Assembly (NCBI GenBank): GCA_023052935.1
Contig: CM041298.1
Span: forward strand, 21,066,871-21,130,870
Source of the DNA: Piezodorus guildinii
Lineage: Eukaryota; Arthropoda; Insecta; Hemiptera; Pentatomidae
Direction of reading: 5' to 3'
DNA: 64,000 nucleotides
How positions within the stretch are numbered: the stretch's first letter is position 1; the number at the start of each line of letters is the position of its first letter. The notes under the pieces are model-generated. The model was not told where the DNA came from. It saw only the letters and a program-made list of their open reading frames with translations, and searched no databases. Below, piece by piece: positions 1 to 9,699 of this stretch. The position numbers and the translations under genes were made by a program.

Positions 1-290
1 GCGTTTGTCAAGTTTTTAATTTAAGCTTCTCTTATCTGGCCTATTTTGACCTACGGAAATGAGCTATGGGGGACCACTAAACCATCCAATCCCTGCAATC
101 CAAAAACCTTCGAAAAATCCTGAATGCTCTATACTTTGATACTAACAAAATCATCCATAAATACCTAGATATCCTGTTAGTTAAAGAATTCCTTTTTATC
201 TGTATTCCAAACTTCCCGCCCACTCAAATCCGCTTATCCTTGACCTCTTCTCAACCTCTATTCCTGACAATCCACCGAGGTGCCTAAGCA
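1..290 (+). mobile_element. Jockey-like LINE, C-terminal ORF2 fragment
   Basis: Degenerate piece of the region after the reverse transcriptase of a non-LTR retrotransposon. In one frame it reads WPILTYGNELWG followed by TTKPS. This matches the better preserved stretch near 46060-46250 (GPIWNYFYGVELWGSTKSS) and, on the other strand, 49300-49450. Later codons are broken by indels. The fragment runs off the left window edge, so its 5' part is unknown; the match fades near 290. Confidence 0.7.
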
Positions 291-300
291 TAAATTAATC

Positions 301-1224
301 CTATTTACATATTGTATTGCATCAATACAGTAGTAAATTTCTTTATAAAAAAATTAATAAATAATAAAAATGCTTCTTTGTTTTTATGAAATCATGTTAA
401 CATAACCCCCCAAATAAAAACAACAAATAATTAAGGTTCCTTTATGCATCTGCTCCAACCAAGATTCCTTATTTTAAAGTGGCGTTTAGCTTGCTTCAAT
501 TGAAAGTTAAAAAAAATTTTGTCATTTGATTTTTTATTTAAGAAAATGAAATACACAGACGGTTAGCAAAATTTTGAGTGTGTATTGTGATGAACTGTAA
601 ATTTCGAATTGGAAGACGCAAAACGTTCTGTTTTTTTATATTCTATGATAATACTGCCATAGAACACTTAGACAGCAATTTCTACTTCCGTAAAATTATA
701 ATTTTTTTTTTTTTTTTCATTTTCAGAAAATAGGCCATGAATGGACACAAGTAGTAATGTAGTAAGCGATGGTGCGAAACAATATGAAGGATAAGCCAGG
801 AGTTCAAACTCATGAAAGTCTATCATTTTTTCTTAGGTTCGACAGGAAGCCTAAGAACCAGCAATATCTTGTTGGAATAAACCTCCTTTTTGGTTGATCA
901 ATACTGGATAAGACTCTGACAAACTTCGCGTACAAACTTCCAGAGTTCAGAATTCCTAGACCGTTCATCTGTCATTAATAGACTGTTCCTAGACCGTTCT
1001 GTAATGAATAACAACTTCAAAATAAAAAAACTAAGCATGAATTTTTTTTTCAAATCGCCCCTTTGTAGCAATCTGAAAAGCAGTTTGATCTAGCCTTTGC
1101 TTACGGGTATTCAGTCTTAAATAAATCAGTTAATCCACTTTTACCAGTCAAATCTCACATCAGAAGGGCTTATACAATACAATAAATTTCACAAACTTTT
1201 AACCTTTTAAATGCTGAGGAGTAA
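301..1224. other. Gene-free AT-rich stretch
   Basis: No coding signal, RNA gene or recognisable repeat boundary found. It holds only homopolymer tracts such as the T run near 698-718. Confidence 0.5.
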
Positions 1225-1506
1225 GTTCGTAATGGTTTAATGGACCCCAAAGATTAATCCCACATGTCCAAATTGGTCTAAGAATGGTTATATAAATTAG
1301 TTTTTTTTAGTAAATAGAAAGTTTTGATCGTTTGTCAAGTGCCTGTTGCATTAAACGGTATCTGCGAGCAGTTTTTTATCGTTTAAGTCTTGTATGAGGA
1401 TTCAAAATGAGGCGTTTGTCAAGATGAAGTCCTAGGTATCGTATTTTTTCTACAGGGATAAGTAGGTTATTATTAAAGGATACAGCAGGACAAAAAGTCA
1501 TAGGTT
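1225..1506 (-). mobile_element. Jockey-like LINE RT fragment, distal part
   Basis: Minus-strand remnant of the same LINE family as 29590-30510. The stretch from about 1330 (cgtttgtcaag... gagcagttt...) lines up with 30070-30240. It is the C-terminal half of a copy whose upstream RT half resumes at 2809. The two halves are separated by an inserted LINE tail and a mariner. Confidence 0.65.
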
Positions 1507-1768
1507 TAATAATAATAATAAATCTTATTTATTCTGGGACTAGTCCCTTTTGAATAACATAACAAGAAAATAAAAATAAGAAAGAAGAACTTTAAAACTT
1601 TAACTAGAAGGTCAATACAAAGAAACAATATAAATTACAAATATTGAAAATTAAACTAGGAAATAAACATAATAAGAAATTTGTACATATATACAATTTG
1701 ACTAAGAAAATCATTAGAGTGTTTTTTTATTTATTCCATTTTTTTAACAATATACTAATAATATAATA
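1507..1768 (-). mobile_element. 3' UTR/tail of a second LINE, interrupted by a mariner
   Basis: Read on the minus strand, the piece ends in the hairpin GGGACTAGTCCC (1536-1547), then AATAAA and a (TTA)n-like tail. The same design is seen at the 3' end of LINEs at 44503 and 48958. It splits the older Jockey-like copy: GTTTA occurs on both sides (near 1503 and 2808), suggesting a short target duplication. Sequence 2674-2808 is probably its other half. Confidence 0.5.
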
Positions 1769-2671
1769 TTGGGTTGTGTCACATGAAATGTCCGTTTTCA
1801 AAGTAAAGGATTTTTATTACAAATACGATATAAAAACAAGATAATTTTATTCCAAGTATTTACCTCTTTTTCTACACATTTTTTTCTATGTGACACCAAC
1901 TTATTTATCCCCGAACTGAAAAACTCTGAGCTTTGAAGTGAAACAAAATCTGAAAACGCCCTTTTCACTTGATCATCATTTTCAAAAAGTTTTCCTTTGA
2001 CGAAGTTGTCTAAATTCCTGAACAGGTGGTAATCTGTTGGAGACAATTCGGGAGAATATGGTGGGTGCGGAAGAACTTCGTAGCCCAGTTCTTTCAATTT
2101 TTGCACGGTCTGTTTTGAAACATGGGGTCTTGCTGCCGCTCAGTGAGATCATGAGGTTCCCATGTATCGAGCTTTTTTACTTTCCCAATACACTTTAAAT
2201 ATCTGGAAACGGTTGATGCACTTGTATTTAGTTTTTCTGAGAGTCCTTTAACTGTTTAGTAGGGTTTTTCTTCTACTGTATGTTTGAGGACATCGTTGTC
2301 TATTCCGGAAGGAGGTCAAGTCAGAATCCCCAGCTGGAAACTTAGCAAACCAACGGCGAATGGTCCTTTCATTAACACTACCTTTTCAAACGCCTTGAAA
2401 ATATTTCTAGCGGCCTCAGCTGCAGAATGGCCGAGTTTAAACTCGTACAAAAATATTACTCGAATATCGCGTGTTTCCAAGTTCATATTTGGAGCTAAAC
2501 TAAAAATTGGGTAATTGATAGGGAAGCTAATGTTTATTATACATAGGTAGAGGATTAGTAACTGTTTACTTTACATATGTAAACATTCGGAAGAAAACAT
2601 CATAGAGCTGCAAAATCCTTTATGTATTTCAGAAACTATAAAAACGGACATTTTATGTAAAAAAAACCCAA
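1769..2671 (-). mobile_element. mariner element, internally deleted (903 bp)
   Basis: Bounded by TA dinucleotides (1767-1768 and 2672-2673) and by terminal inverted repeats of about 30 bp with imperfect identity; both ends read TTGGGTT and share the block ATGTCCGTTTT. The minus strand encodes the start of a mariner transposase near 2486 (MNLETRDIRVIFLYEF, then HSAAEAARNI) and its end at 1798-2106 (HPPYSPELSPTDYHLF, with the last catalytic Asp kept in the TDYHLF motif). The central part carrying the first two catalytic Asp residues is missing, so the copy is non-autonomous. A second copy begins at 63877. Confidence 0.88.
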
Positions 2672-2673
2672 TA

Positions 2674-2808
2674 AAATAGGTAATTAAACGTTTCTATCTA
2701 TTTTGTTATTAATTTTATCAAAATCAGGAAACTAAAAAGGATTTTACGGAAATTGGAGGGACAGGAGATGATTGAACAGACAAGATTTGAATGTCGAAAG
2801 AGTATTGA
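2674..2808 (-). mobile_element. Continuation of the LINE tail split by the mariner
   Basis: Sequence between the mariner end and the point where the older Jockey-like copy resumes. Inferred to be the upstream part of the 1507-1768 LINE tail, because removing 1507-2808 restores a continuous Jockey-like sequence comparable with 30235-30260. Confidence 0.4.
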
Positions 2809-3235
2809 GAGTTTACGACGTAGAGTAAAGGTGATTTGATGAGATATTTGGGTTTATTTTAATTCTCCAGTTTTCACGATATCCTTTAATGGCAGATATA
2901 TGGTTCTGTAGAATCCGGGTTGCAGCAACAGGATCCTTATTTACGGATATTATACAAGTGTCATCTGCGTAAGTAGTAAGGATAGTGCTAGGATGGAAAG
3001 GAATATCAGCTGTATACACCGTGTAGAGGATTGGTATGCCGGCTGCCTGAGTGAATACTGAGGAGGAGGATAAATTATGACTGACTTTACAGGTTTTATC
3101 TGTGAGGTAGAAACGGGAGAATGATATTATGGGATTATTAAGTATTGGTAAGTATTTAATAGGATTGATGAATACATTCCTTTGAAATGGTGAATTTTTC
3201 ATACACCCCATATATTGTATAAACGATTGTTCAAC
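2809..3235 (-). mobile_element. Jockey-like LINE reverse transcriptase fragment
   Basis: Encodes the RT catalytic block on the minus strand: LYTVYTADIPFHPS followed by TYADDTCII (YADD box) and an AAT...LQNHISAI stretch. A frame of 159 codons is open here (2813-3292), but the copy is truncated at both ends and joined to 1225-1506 by a later insertion. It belongs to the family of the copies at 29590-30510 and 48990-49890. Confidence 0.8.
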
Positions 3236-3289
3236 TGCTTGATACGCTGCATCCATGAGATATCCAAGGACACATCTGTAATCCGATTC

Positions 3290-3615
3290 CACTATCAGTT
3301 AAAGTGGCTTTATCCTTTCTACCGTTGTACGTACTTCCTGGCATCCTTCCTCTTCCAAATTCTTCAATCCAGCCGTCCATCATACATCTCAGATAAATTT
3401 TAATTTAAATCCTCCACTCTCGAAGAACTCTTTAGCAGCTAGACCATTAACGCCTCATCAAACCGAAGCTCTCGACATATCATTCCTTATCCGATCCTCC
3501 TGCTTATTGAATTATATGGCTTCTTATATTTGCCATTCCAATACTCTTGTGACCTTCAAATTCCTTTTATTCAAGCACTCCCGGCTAAGTAATTCTCTAA
3601 GAATCCTAATTGGTT
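3290..3615 (+). mobile_element. Second LINE family (CR1-like), 3' ORF fragment
   Basis: Plus-strand reading gives KWLYPFYRCTYFLASF, then SSRPSYISDKF, then PLTPHQTEALDISFLIRSS after frame breaks. The same blocks recur at 25960-26010 and 26700-26975. The pattern (basic patch, RPSY, then FLIRS) is the usual C-terminal tail of CR1/Jockey-group ORF2. Pseudogene. Confidence 0.6.
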
Positions 3616-4276
3616 CGTAATTTTTTATAAAAATCATCAAATAAAGCAGGGTTAATTAGCACTGGACATATGAATCATTGTTATTTCTGTTGTTTTTTGT
3701 TTCTGTTTTCACTCTGAGATACTGATTTTCTAATTTGATTTTGCTGTAATATTATTCTAAAGGGACTAATTATATGTGTATGAAATGGAGGTATTCCTCA
3801 GGAAAATGAATACGTAGCTCGACATTATTAGAACCTGAAAATAAATTGGAGACCGCAGTGTAATTGATATTAAATAGCTGTAACAATAACTATGACAGGC
3901 TCATTAGGGAGAGAGAGTCGAGTTGCAAGATCCGGTTTCGGAACGTCATATCGATTCTTGGGATCGATTGCTCTGTCACAAGCCGTAATACTCTTATCAT
4001 CTTACCTTATCTTAATCACTAGTGACTGAAGTTACCTATTTTCAACGCTATACAGATTTTCAAGGCAAATAATCATTTTAGCACTCAATGTTTATACTTC
4101 GCAGTTGTCAGTTGGCTATTTAATAATAAAATAAAAATGTTATTTATCATCTCAGTCATATACACTTCTGAAAAATAAACCCTGAAAGAAAAATCGGAGT
4201 GAAAAGGTGAAAATATCACAAAGAAACCATAGAGGGCAATCAAATGATCCATATAGGGTCTAAAACAAAATTAAAA
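3616..4276. other. Gene-free stretch
   Basis: AT-rich; no ORF, tRNA-like box or repeat end recognised. AGGGACTAATTATATG near 3770 weakly resembles the LINE 3' hairpin region, but no insertion boundary could be placed. Confidence 0.4.
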
Positions 4277-5125
4277 ATCTGTTGCGCGCAACACACGACT
4301 TTCACTTAACTTCGTGGTTAAAATCAATTTAAGAATTTTTAAATACATTTAACAATACAAATAAATTATTGAAAAGTTAATTACTATTCTATATTACTAT
4401 TCTTGTGTTCCAAAACACAAAAAATGCATAAAAAAATATATTTGGACTTTTCTCCTTGGACATCAAATTCGCTCAGCTTACATATATACCTATTATTTAT
4501 CAATTTTAACAAGATAATATAGATAATAAATTTTAGAATCTAATTAATTAATGGTACTTTAGAAAAAAAATAAAAATAAAAAAATAAAAATAACCTGTAC
4601 CACTACAACCCATGAAGGGTCTTGGGCTCAGTACATATAGAGATTCGTACTGTTTCTAGGCCAACGGCAGAGCAATGAGGTGATTAGGCCTTAATCACGC
4701 TCAGCCACCAGGTTTTTCCCCAATTAATTTGAGTACCCACTTTATAGAGGCTGGGTCTGCCCCAGGAGGGTCTCCATACCCTAGGGTCGCCCCCCGACTG
4801 AATTAGCAGAATAAATAATATTCTGCCACAGGCGGGATTCGAACCCAGGAACCGGAGCACAGCAGACTAGTGCTCTATCCACTAGACCACGCCGCTCCCG
4901 GTACTTTAGAATATGAAAATATAAAATACCGGCATTTAAGCCCTGTCCGACTATTTCAATTAGAATAAAACCTACATGATATTAAAGCCCATTAAATTTA
5001 ACATCGATATAGCGAGTTTAATCAAAATTGTTAGAGCCGTTTTTGAGAAAATCGTAAAATAGGGAAAAGGGCGTTTGCTCTTTTGGTTAGCTGATTTTGA
5101 TGAAAAAGTTGCTATAACATCTAAA
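4277..5125 (+). mobile_element. Palindrome-ended repeat (Helentron/HINE-like), 5' part, split by a SINE
   Basis: Starts with the family's 5' end (TCTGTTGCGCGCAACACACG, then ACTTTCACTTA) and follows the complete copy at 41591-42533 through the block GATATAGCGAGTTTAATCAA. A SINE sits at 4565-4899. Similarity is lost near 5125. The family is non-coding; see 41591-42533 for a complete copy. Confidence 0.65.
4565..4899 (-). mobile_element. tRNA-derived SINE, family A, with perfect 12-bp target duplication
   Basis: The minus strand starts with a tRNA-like head: A box TGGTCTAGTGGA (4878-4889) and B box GGGTTCGAATCC (4835-4846). A unique body of about 250 bp follows, then a T/A-rich tail. GGTACTTTAGAA flanks both sides (4553-4564 and 4900-4911), which proves retroposition as a unit. 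The internal RNA polymerase III promoter looks intact. A diverged relative lies at 32890-33070. Confidence 0.88.
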
Positions 5126-5289
5126 AGGAACAACAAGCCTCTCCTTTGGGAGTTTTGTTAAATTAAAATTTTAACAAAAATTTCTCTTCATAGTTCGTGC
5201 TGATATTTACAATATTTATATTTTAGAACTTAAATATACAAACAATAAAATATTTCTCGCCTGGTTCAAACTAGAATTTATATACATGT

Positions 5290-5545
5290 ATTTAATGATA
5301 GATGTTACATTATTTCTGTGAATTGCCTATTTCTGGCCACTGTTGCCCAATAATCCTCCACTACTTGCACTAGTTCGTCCTCTACCTCGTCATTGGTTTT
5401 CCCCGCCATCTCTTTCAGTGGAATCCACTGGGTAGAAAGTTTAGACCATCTTCTGGAATTCAGCCGAGCCACATGACCTGCCCACCTCCATTTCAATATA
5501 TGCGTTTCCTTTGCTAAGCTTTTGTGGATAACTTGTTTTTTCAAT
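5290..5545 (-). mobile_element. RTE-like LINE, 3' end of ORF2
   Basis: The minus-strand frame contains KWRWAGHVARLNSRRW, then a WIP segment, GKTNDEVEDELV and a W...ARNR end. This is the conserved C-terminal tail found in RTE-type and related LINE ORF2 proteins. No RT domain remains. It lies between two stretches of the palindrome-ended repeat that both carry the same block (4957-5065 and 5548-5640), so it is either an insertion or a junction of two copies. Confidence 0.65.
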
Positions 5546-5830
5546 CAGAATAAAACCTACATGATATTAAAGTCCAGTAAATTTAACATCGATATAGCGA
5601 GTTTAATCAAAATTTTTATAGCCGTTTTTGAGAAAATCGGCGTATAATTGTCTTAAATATGAAATTTCAGTTTTATAGCACTTTTAGTTTTTGCACTGGA
5701 GTTACCACACACACAGACCTTTTTGTGGGACTTGGTTATTTGGACTCAGGGGATCCTAAAACGTGTATTTCCGTTGAAAACTGGAATTCAAAAATTTTCA
5801 CGATCGAAATACTTCCCCTTACTTTTTTTA
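5546..5830 (+). mobile_element. Palindrome-ended repeat, 3' part
   Basis: Matches 42110-42510: the block ATAGCGAGTTTAATCAA, a short CA run, GACCTTTTTGTGGGACTTGG, and CCGTTGAAAACTGGAATTC near 5778. The terminal palindrome has decayed to CTTACTTTTTT. The 79-codon frame over this stretch is translated repeat, not a gene: related frames occur in every copy. Confidence 0.65.
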
Positions 5831-5941
5831 TTTTTCATCATCATCTACCAACAGGCTTAGGCCCAATCACAGGTGGTAAATCATACAAAAAAAAGTAACA
5901 ACAAAAAGTACAAACCAGCTTAATTTATATAATGAAACCAA

Positions 5942-5948
5942 ATATATA

Positions 5949-6002
<54 letters not shown>

Positions 6003-6003
6003 C
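5942..6003. repeat. (TA)n microsatellite
   Basis: About 60 bp of alternating TA with one slip, directly downstream of the repeat copy. Confidence 0.95.
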
Positions 6004-6385
6004 ATTGTAGTTCAAGTTAAGTGAAAGTAAAAATAATAACAATTTATAAGTTGGTCTGGCGCATCTCAAATGTCTGATTTTAGTAGACGAATTCATAAGA
6101 GATAATGAATGAATGGATTTTGTTTATTTTACAAGTGTGATTGTGTTAGCCCTCAGGTCTATTACATTAGTTAGCATTAAGGGCCTTTCAAGAAAATTAG
6201 GGGGTTCTAATTATCCCAAGTGAATTAGGAAATGAAAGCCCTTATTGGCCCTTCAGGTCCCTGCACTTTATTGGATTGCTCTTCTTTACCTTTAAAACAG
6301 TATATTATACATCTTTATTATTGCGTTCTTATTTGTAGAAAAAAAGTATAAAAGTTAACGCAAGTACTTTAATGAAACCTGGTAA
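6004..6385. other. Gene-free stretch
   Basis: No coding or RNA signal. Contains a moderately GC-richer patch (6150-6260, AAGGGCCTTTCAAGAAAATT) that I cannot assign. Confidence 0.35.
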
Positions 6386-6470
6386 AGATAGTGGGCTTGA
6401 AGTAAATACGGATAAGTGGAAATACATTGTTATTTGTAGAAATGGTGTTAGTATCGGTGATACTGACATA
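6386..6470 (+). mobile_element. RTE-like RT scrap
   Basis: Reads GLEVNTDKWKYIVICRNG in one frame. This matches a second scrap at 7650-7710 (LEINTDKTKYTINSRNG), the block just after the catalytic box of RTE-type reverse transcriptases. Too short to place further. Confidence 0.5.
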
Positions 6471-6729
6471 TACTGTTAAATATTTAAGATTTAAGACAAA
6501 TTTAGGTATTTAAGATGTTTGATAACTAAACAAAACAAAATTCAGGAGCGAAATATAAGCACGATTAAATGCGAGAATGCATTTTATTAATCAGTGTGAG
6601 TTAATGGCTATGACGCCCTTAGTCAGCTTCAGCACACCAGTGACTGAGAGAGGCGCTGGGATCCATCGGATTCTGCTTTTCCCTCCACAATTAGGAGAAC
6701 AAGCCCTGTCCTACACAGGAGATTATAAA

Positions 6730-7210
6730 TCCATACTAATATTATAAAGCTGAAGAGTTTGTTTGAACGCGCTAATCTAAGAAACTACTGGTTCGAATTG
6801 AAAAATGTTTTTTTTGCGTTGGATAGTCCATTTATCGAGGAAGGCTCTAGGCTGTATAGCATTATGTTGCGACCAATAGGAGTGAGGAATCAGTGGAAAA
6901 TGTAGGAAAAAATCGGGGAAAATTAACCTCGCATCCCAATGATTCCAAATAATTTACCTTTTAATTTAAAAATTATTTAATTTCCCGTTGATTTATCTTT
7001 TACTGTAACAATTAATAAATCACAAGGGCAAACATTTAAACAGGTAGGAACCGATTTACGTCAAGATCAGATTGATAAGAAAATCAGTATGTTCTTCGGC
7101 CAAAAGAAAATAAAATGAAAAATATCATTTACGCAGAAGTATTTTAAAATTTCTTAATAACGATCATAATAACAGAAATTGATGCAGACGAAGTCGCGGG
7201 CAACAGCTAG
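6730..7210 (+). mobile_element. Helitron remnant with 3' helicase coding end
   Basis: The 5' end is TC (TCCATACTAATATTATAAAG) preceded by A. The 3' end is GAAGTCGCGGGCAACAGCTAG followed by T, giving the CTAG end and A/T target typical of Helitrons. Between them the end of a Rep/helicase gene is still readable: FTVTINKSQGQTFKQVGTDL (6996-7057), then KMKNIIYAEVF just before a stop. This is the PIF1-like helicase C-terminus of animal Helitrons. Most of the element has been deleted internally. Confidence 0.8.
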
Positions 7211-7339
7211 TAATTTATATAAGTTTAAGTCTGTTAGAGTTGTTTTTCAATTTATTTCTTAACCTTGTGTTTACTATATTAATACACTATGTTATTATAT
7301 ACGTGTATTTCTTTTTCTTTACGTCAAATATGTGACAAG

Positions 7340-7745
7340 CAGTTGGAATACAACGCTGTAGCCCATCGATTTTAAAAAGGCTTATGATTCCATAGACCGT
7401 CAGAAGCTGTCATGTCATTAACATCATGAATAAACAAGGAATACCTACAAAGTTAGCGAGCCTCGTAGAGATGTCTTTGTCAGAAACATTCGATATATGC
7501 GATTGGGTTTAAAACACTCCCCTTTCCCCTGTTTTATTTAATATAGCATTAGCATATGTCATGAAAAGGTTGTCGTGTACCAAGAAGGGTTTAAATCTGG
7601 GTGATGTAATTCCGGTTCTGGGATAAAAACCGGCAAAGAAATAGGGCTTGAAATAAATACCGATAAGACGAAATATACGATTAATAGCAGAAACGGTGAC
7701 GATCGGATAGTGTCGGTATGTGTTGGATAGTGTAAAATCTTTTTG
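7340..7745 (+). mobile_element. RTE-like LINE RT fragment
   Basis: Reads FKKAYDSIDRQKL at 7365-7405 (RT motif with the first catalytic Asp region), then a GIPTKLASLVEMSL-like stretch, and LEINTDKTKYTINSRNG at 7650-7700. Several stops and frame changes. The minus-strand frame at 7509-7805 is a shadow of this fragment. Confidence 0.55.
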
Positions 7746-7789
7746 TGATTCCGATAAAATAGATCTTAAATGAAATGTTATATACGAAA

Positions 7790-8110
7790 TTCCTAGTGAA
7801 GACAAATGCAGAAAGTCTTATTTTGGAACATCTAAACAATATTTAAAAAGGAGAGTGTATCAGCACAAATATAGCTACATTTCAATTACAAATGTTCCTA
7901 TTAGGCCAGATCAAACTGAATTCCCCACTCATTTAAAAAAAAAAAAACGGGACATACATTGAAATTTCATTCACATTAAATTTATGCTGTTATGAAAAAA
8001 ACAGCTTTAAACGAAATTTTAAAGAAATGATTACCATAGAAAATTATAAAACTCGCGCTATAAATATACAATCTATGTCTAAAATCTTAATGCCTGTTAC
8101 TCAAATTTGA
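7790..8110 (+). mobile_element. Penelope-like element remnant, GIY-YIG endonuclease end
   Basis: The plus strand gives CRKSYFGTSKQYLKRRVYQHK, corresponding to SYVGETKNYLKTRISQHK of the intact Penelope-like ORF at 14.6-16.9 kb. After a poly-A slip it continues with EMITIENYKTRAINIQSMSK. The family differs from the large composite downstream. Upstream domains are missing. Confidence 0.6.
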
Positions 8111-8669
8111 TAAACACATATCAACAAAACGTCTGAATAATAATAATATTAAATACAGAATAAAATAAAAACAAATAAACCAAAGGAAAAACCTCTGACT
8201 GATGACGTCATAAATTTGGAAAATCCTCAATACCTGAACTATTCCTCAGCATCTTTACTTCAGTGTTCTTTCTAAGTTTGTAGTACACGCATATGTCTAT
8301 GTAAGACACTATTCTATTTCGAATTGTAAATAGTTTTCTAATAATATCTTTTATGTAAATTCTAAACGAAGTAGCTATTTAACTACTGTATGTCTATTAA
8401 TAGTTCAATGTACTTTTCTATGTCTCTAACAATAACATCATCTTTTAATTATTTTATAAAAATATTAATGTTCTGTTTTCTGTTTTTCTACTATTAAGGA
8501 ATATGAGAACAATAAATTATCAAAACGTCACACAGATATTTTTTAATTTATTGACTGAAATCTAAGAACAGTAGAAAACAGAAATTAGCAACAGTCGAGA
8601 ACTAATAATACAATATATATATAAGCTAGAATGTTAAGCACTAAACATCTCTTTTCGGAATTAATTTAA
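8111..8669. other. Gene-free stretch; insertion site of the Penelope composite
   Basis: AT-rich, no coding signal. Its last bases, TGATTATTTAAATA (8670-8683), are the left target duplication of the composite Penelope-like insertion. Confidence 0.5.
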
Positions 8670-8683
8670 TGATTATTTAAATA

Positions 8684-8716
8684 TTGTGGATATAATTAGT
8701 TGACCGTTGAGAATTA
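8684..8716 (-). other. One-sided terminal extension of the composite
   Basis: About 32 nt that equal the complement of the leader just before the ORF start (13980-14011). They are present only at the left end. Penelope elements of Drosophila carry a comparable short asymmetric extension. Similar extensions occur in the foldbacks at 28139 and 47568. Confidence 0.75.
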
Positions 8717-8784
8717 CTGAAGGAATTAGTCCGGGTGGCGGTCATTAAATGAAACAACTGAATAGTTTCAACTATTTTATTGTT

Positions 8785-8828
8785 TGCCAACGTTTCGACC
8801 CCCATTGTGGGTCATCATCAGGGCTAAA
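8785..8828 (-). ncRNA. Hammerhead ribozyme motif (Penelope pseudo-LTR, inverted arm)
   Basis: On the minus strand: box CTGATGA (8815-8821), one extra T, stem II GACCC/GGGTC, GAAA, then CGTT with the predicted cut after the last T. Helix I pairs GCC before the core with GGC after it. Helix III is reduced to almost nothing, as in the minimal type I hammerheads reported for Penelope-like elements, which may act as dimers. Confidence 0.75.
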
Positions 8829-9699
8829 AAGATACAAAAAGGATACATTTAAAATAAGATTACAAATACTATTTAAAAAAAAAAAAAATTAACAATTTCA
8901 CTAGAGAATGTCAATATTATAACATAAAAGAAAATAGATGTGTAAAAGAAATCAATTAATTAAATTACAATGATAAAGGTATACTAATGAAAGCTAAACA
9001 GACCAGATAACGACTAAAGATAATGTACAAATATATAAGAAAAAATTACATGAAATAAAAACCATTAACAAAATGGAGTACAGTGGAGATACGTACCGTC
9101 TGGTAGGTGAGTGGAAACTAGGTTCAATTTGGTCATAAGGAATGTAGGCAGGTAGATAGGAAAGTACGTACAAAAGGTTGGGTAAAATGGAAAATACGTA
9201 CCATATTTCTAGACGGGATCTGACAACAATGAGTAAAATTGTAATATTAACATAAAAGGAAGTGTTCAGATTAAACCTACAATATTAATAATATCATAAC
9301 GGTATTAGAAGATGTTTTAACAAGATTGTTGAAGTAAAAACAATATAATACAATAGTAAGAATAATAATGTATAAACTATATATAGTAAAACTGACTACC
9401 TCCCAACCAACGTTTTAATAATTATTGTACATATATTAAGACATTAAAATTAACCAAGTGAAAATATTATGACAAAAAATAATAATAAGTAACAATCATT
9501 GACAGATCATATAGTTGATACAAAATAGTAAAATAATTACAAATAGGAATAAATTGAATTGTAAAACCATTAAGAATTTATTAAGTGCAGAAACAAATGA
9601 AATAGATACATATATAAAATAAATGTATACATAAATAAGTAAAAAATAAACCAATAAATAAACAAAAGGTATACAGTGGGATGGACATGGGAAGCTGTA

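Noticed and set aside
4835..4889. tRNA gene
   Set aside because: A and B boxes are present, but no cloverleaf closes, the unit has a 250-bp body and a 12-bp target duplication: a SINE head. The same holds for 23500, 24040-24090 and 43145-43200.
7509..7805. 98-codon minus-strand protein
   Set aside because: Antisense of an RTE-like RT fragment readable on the plus strand.
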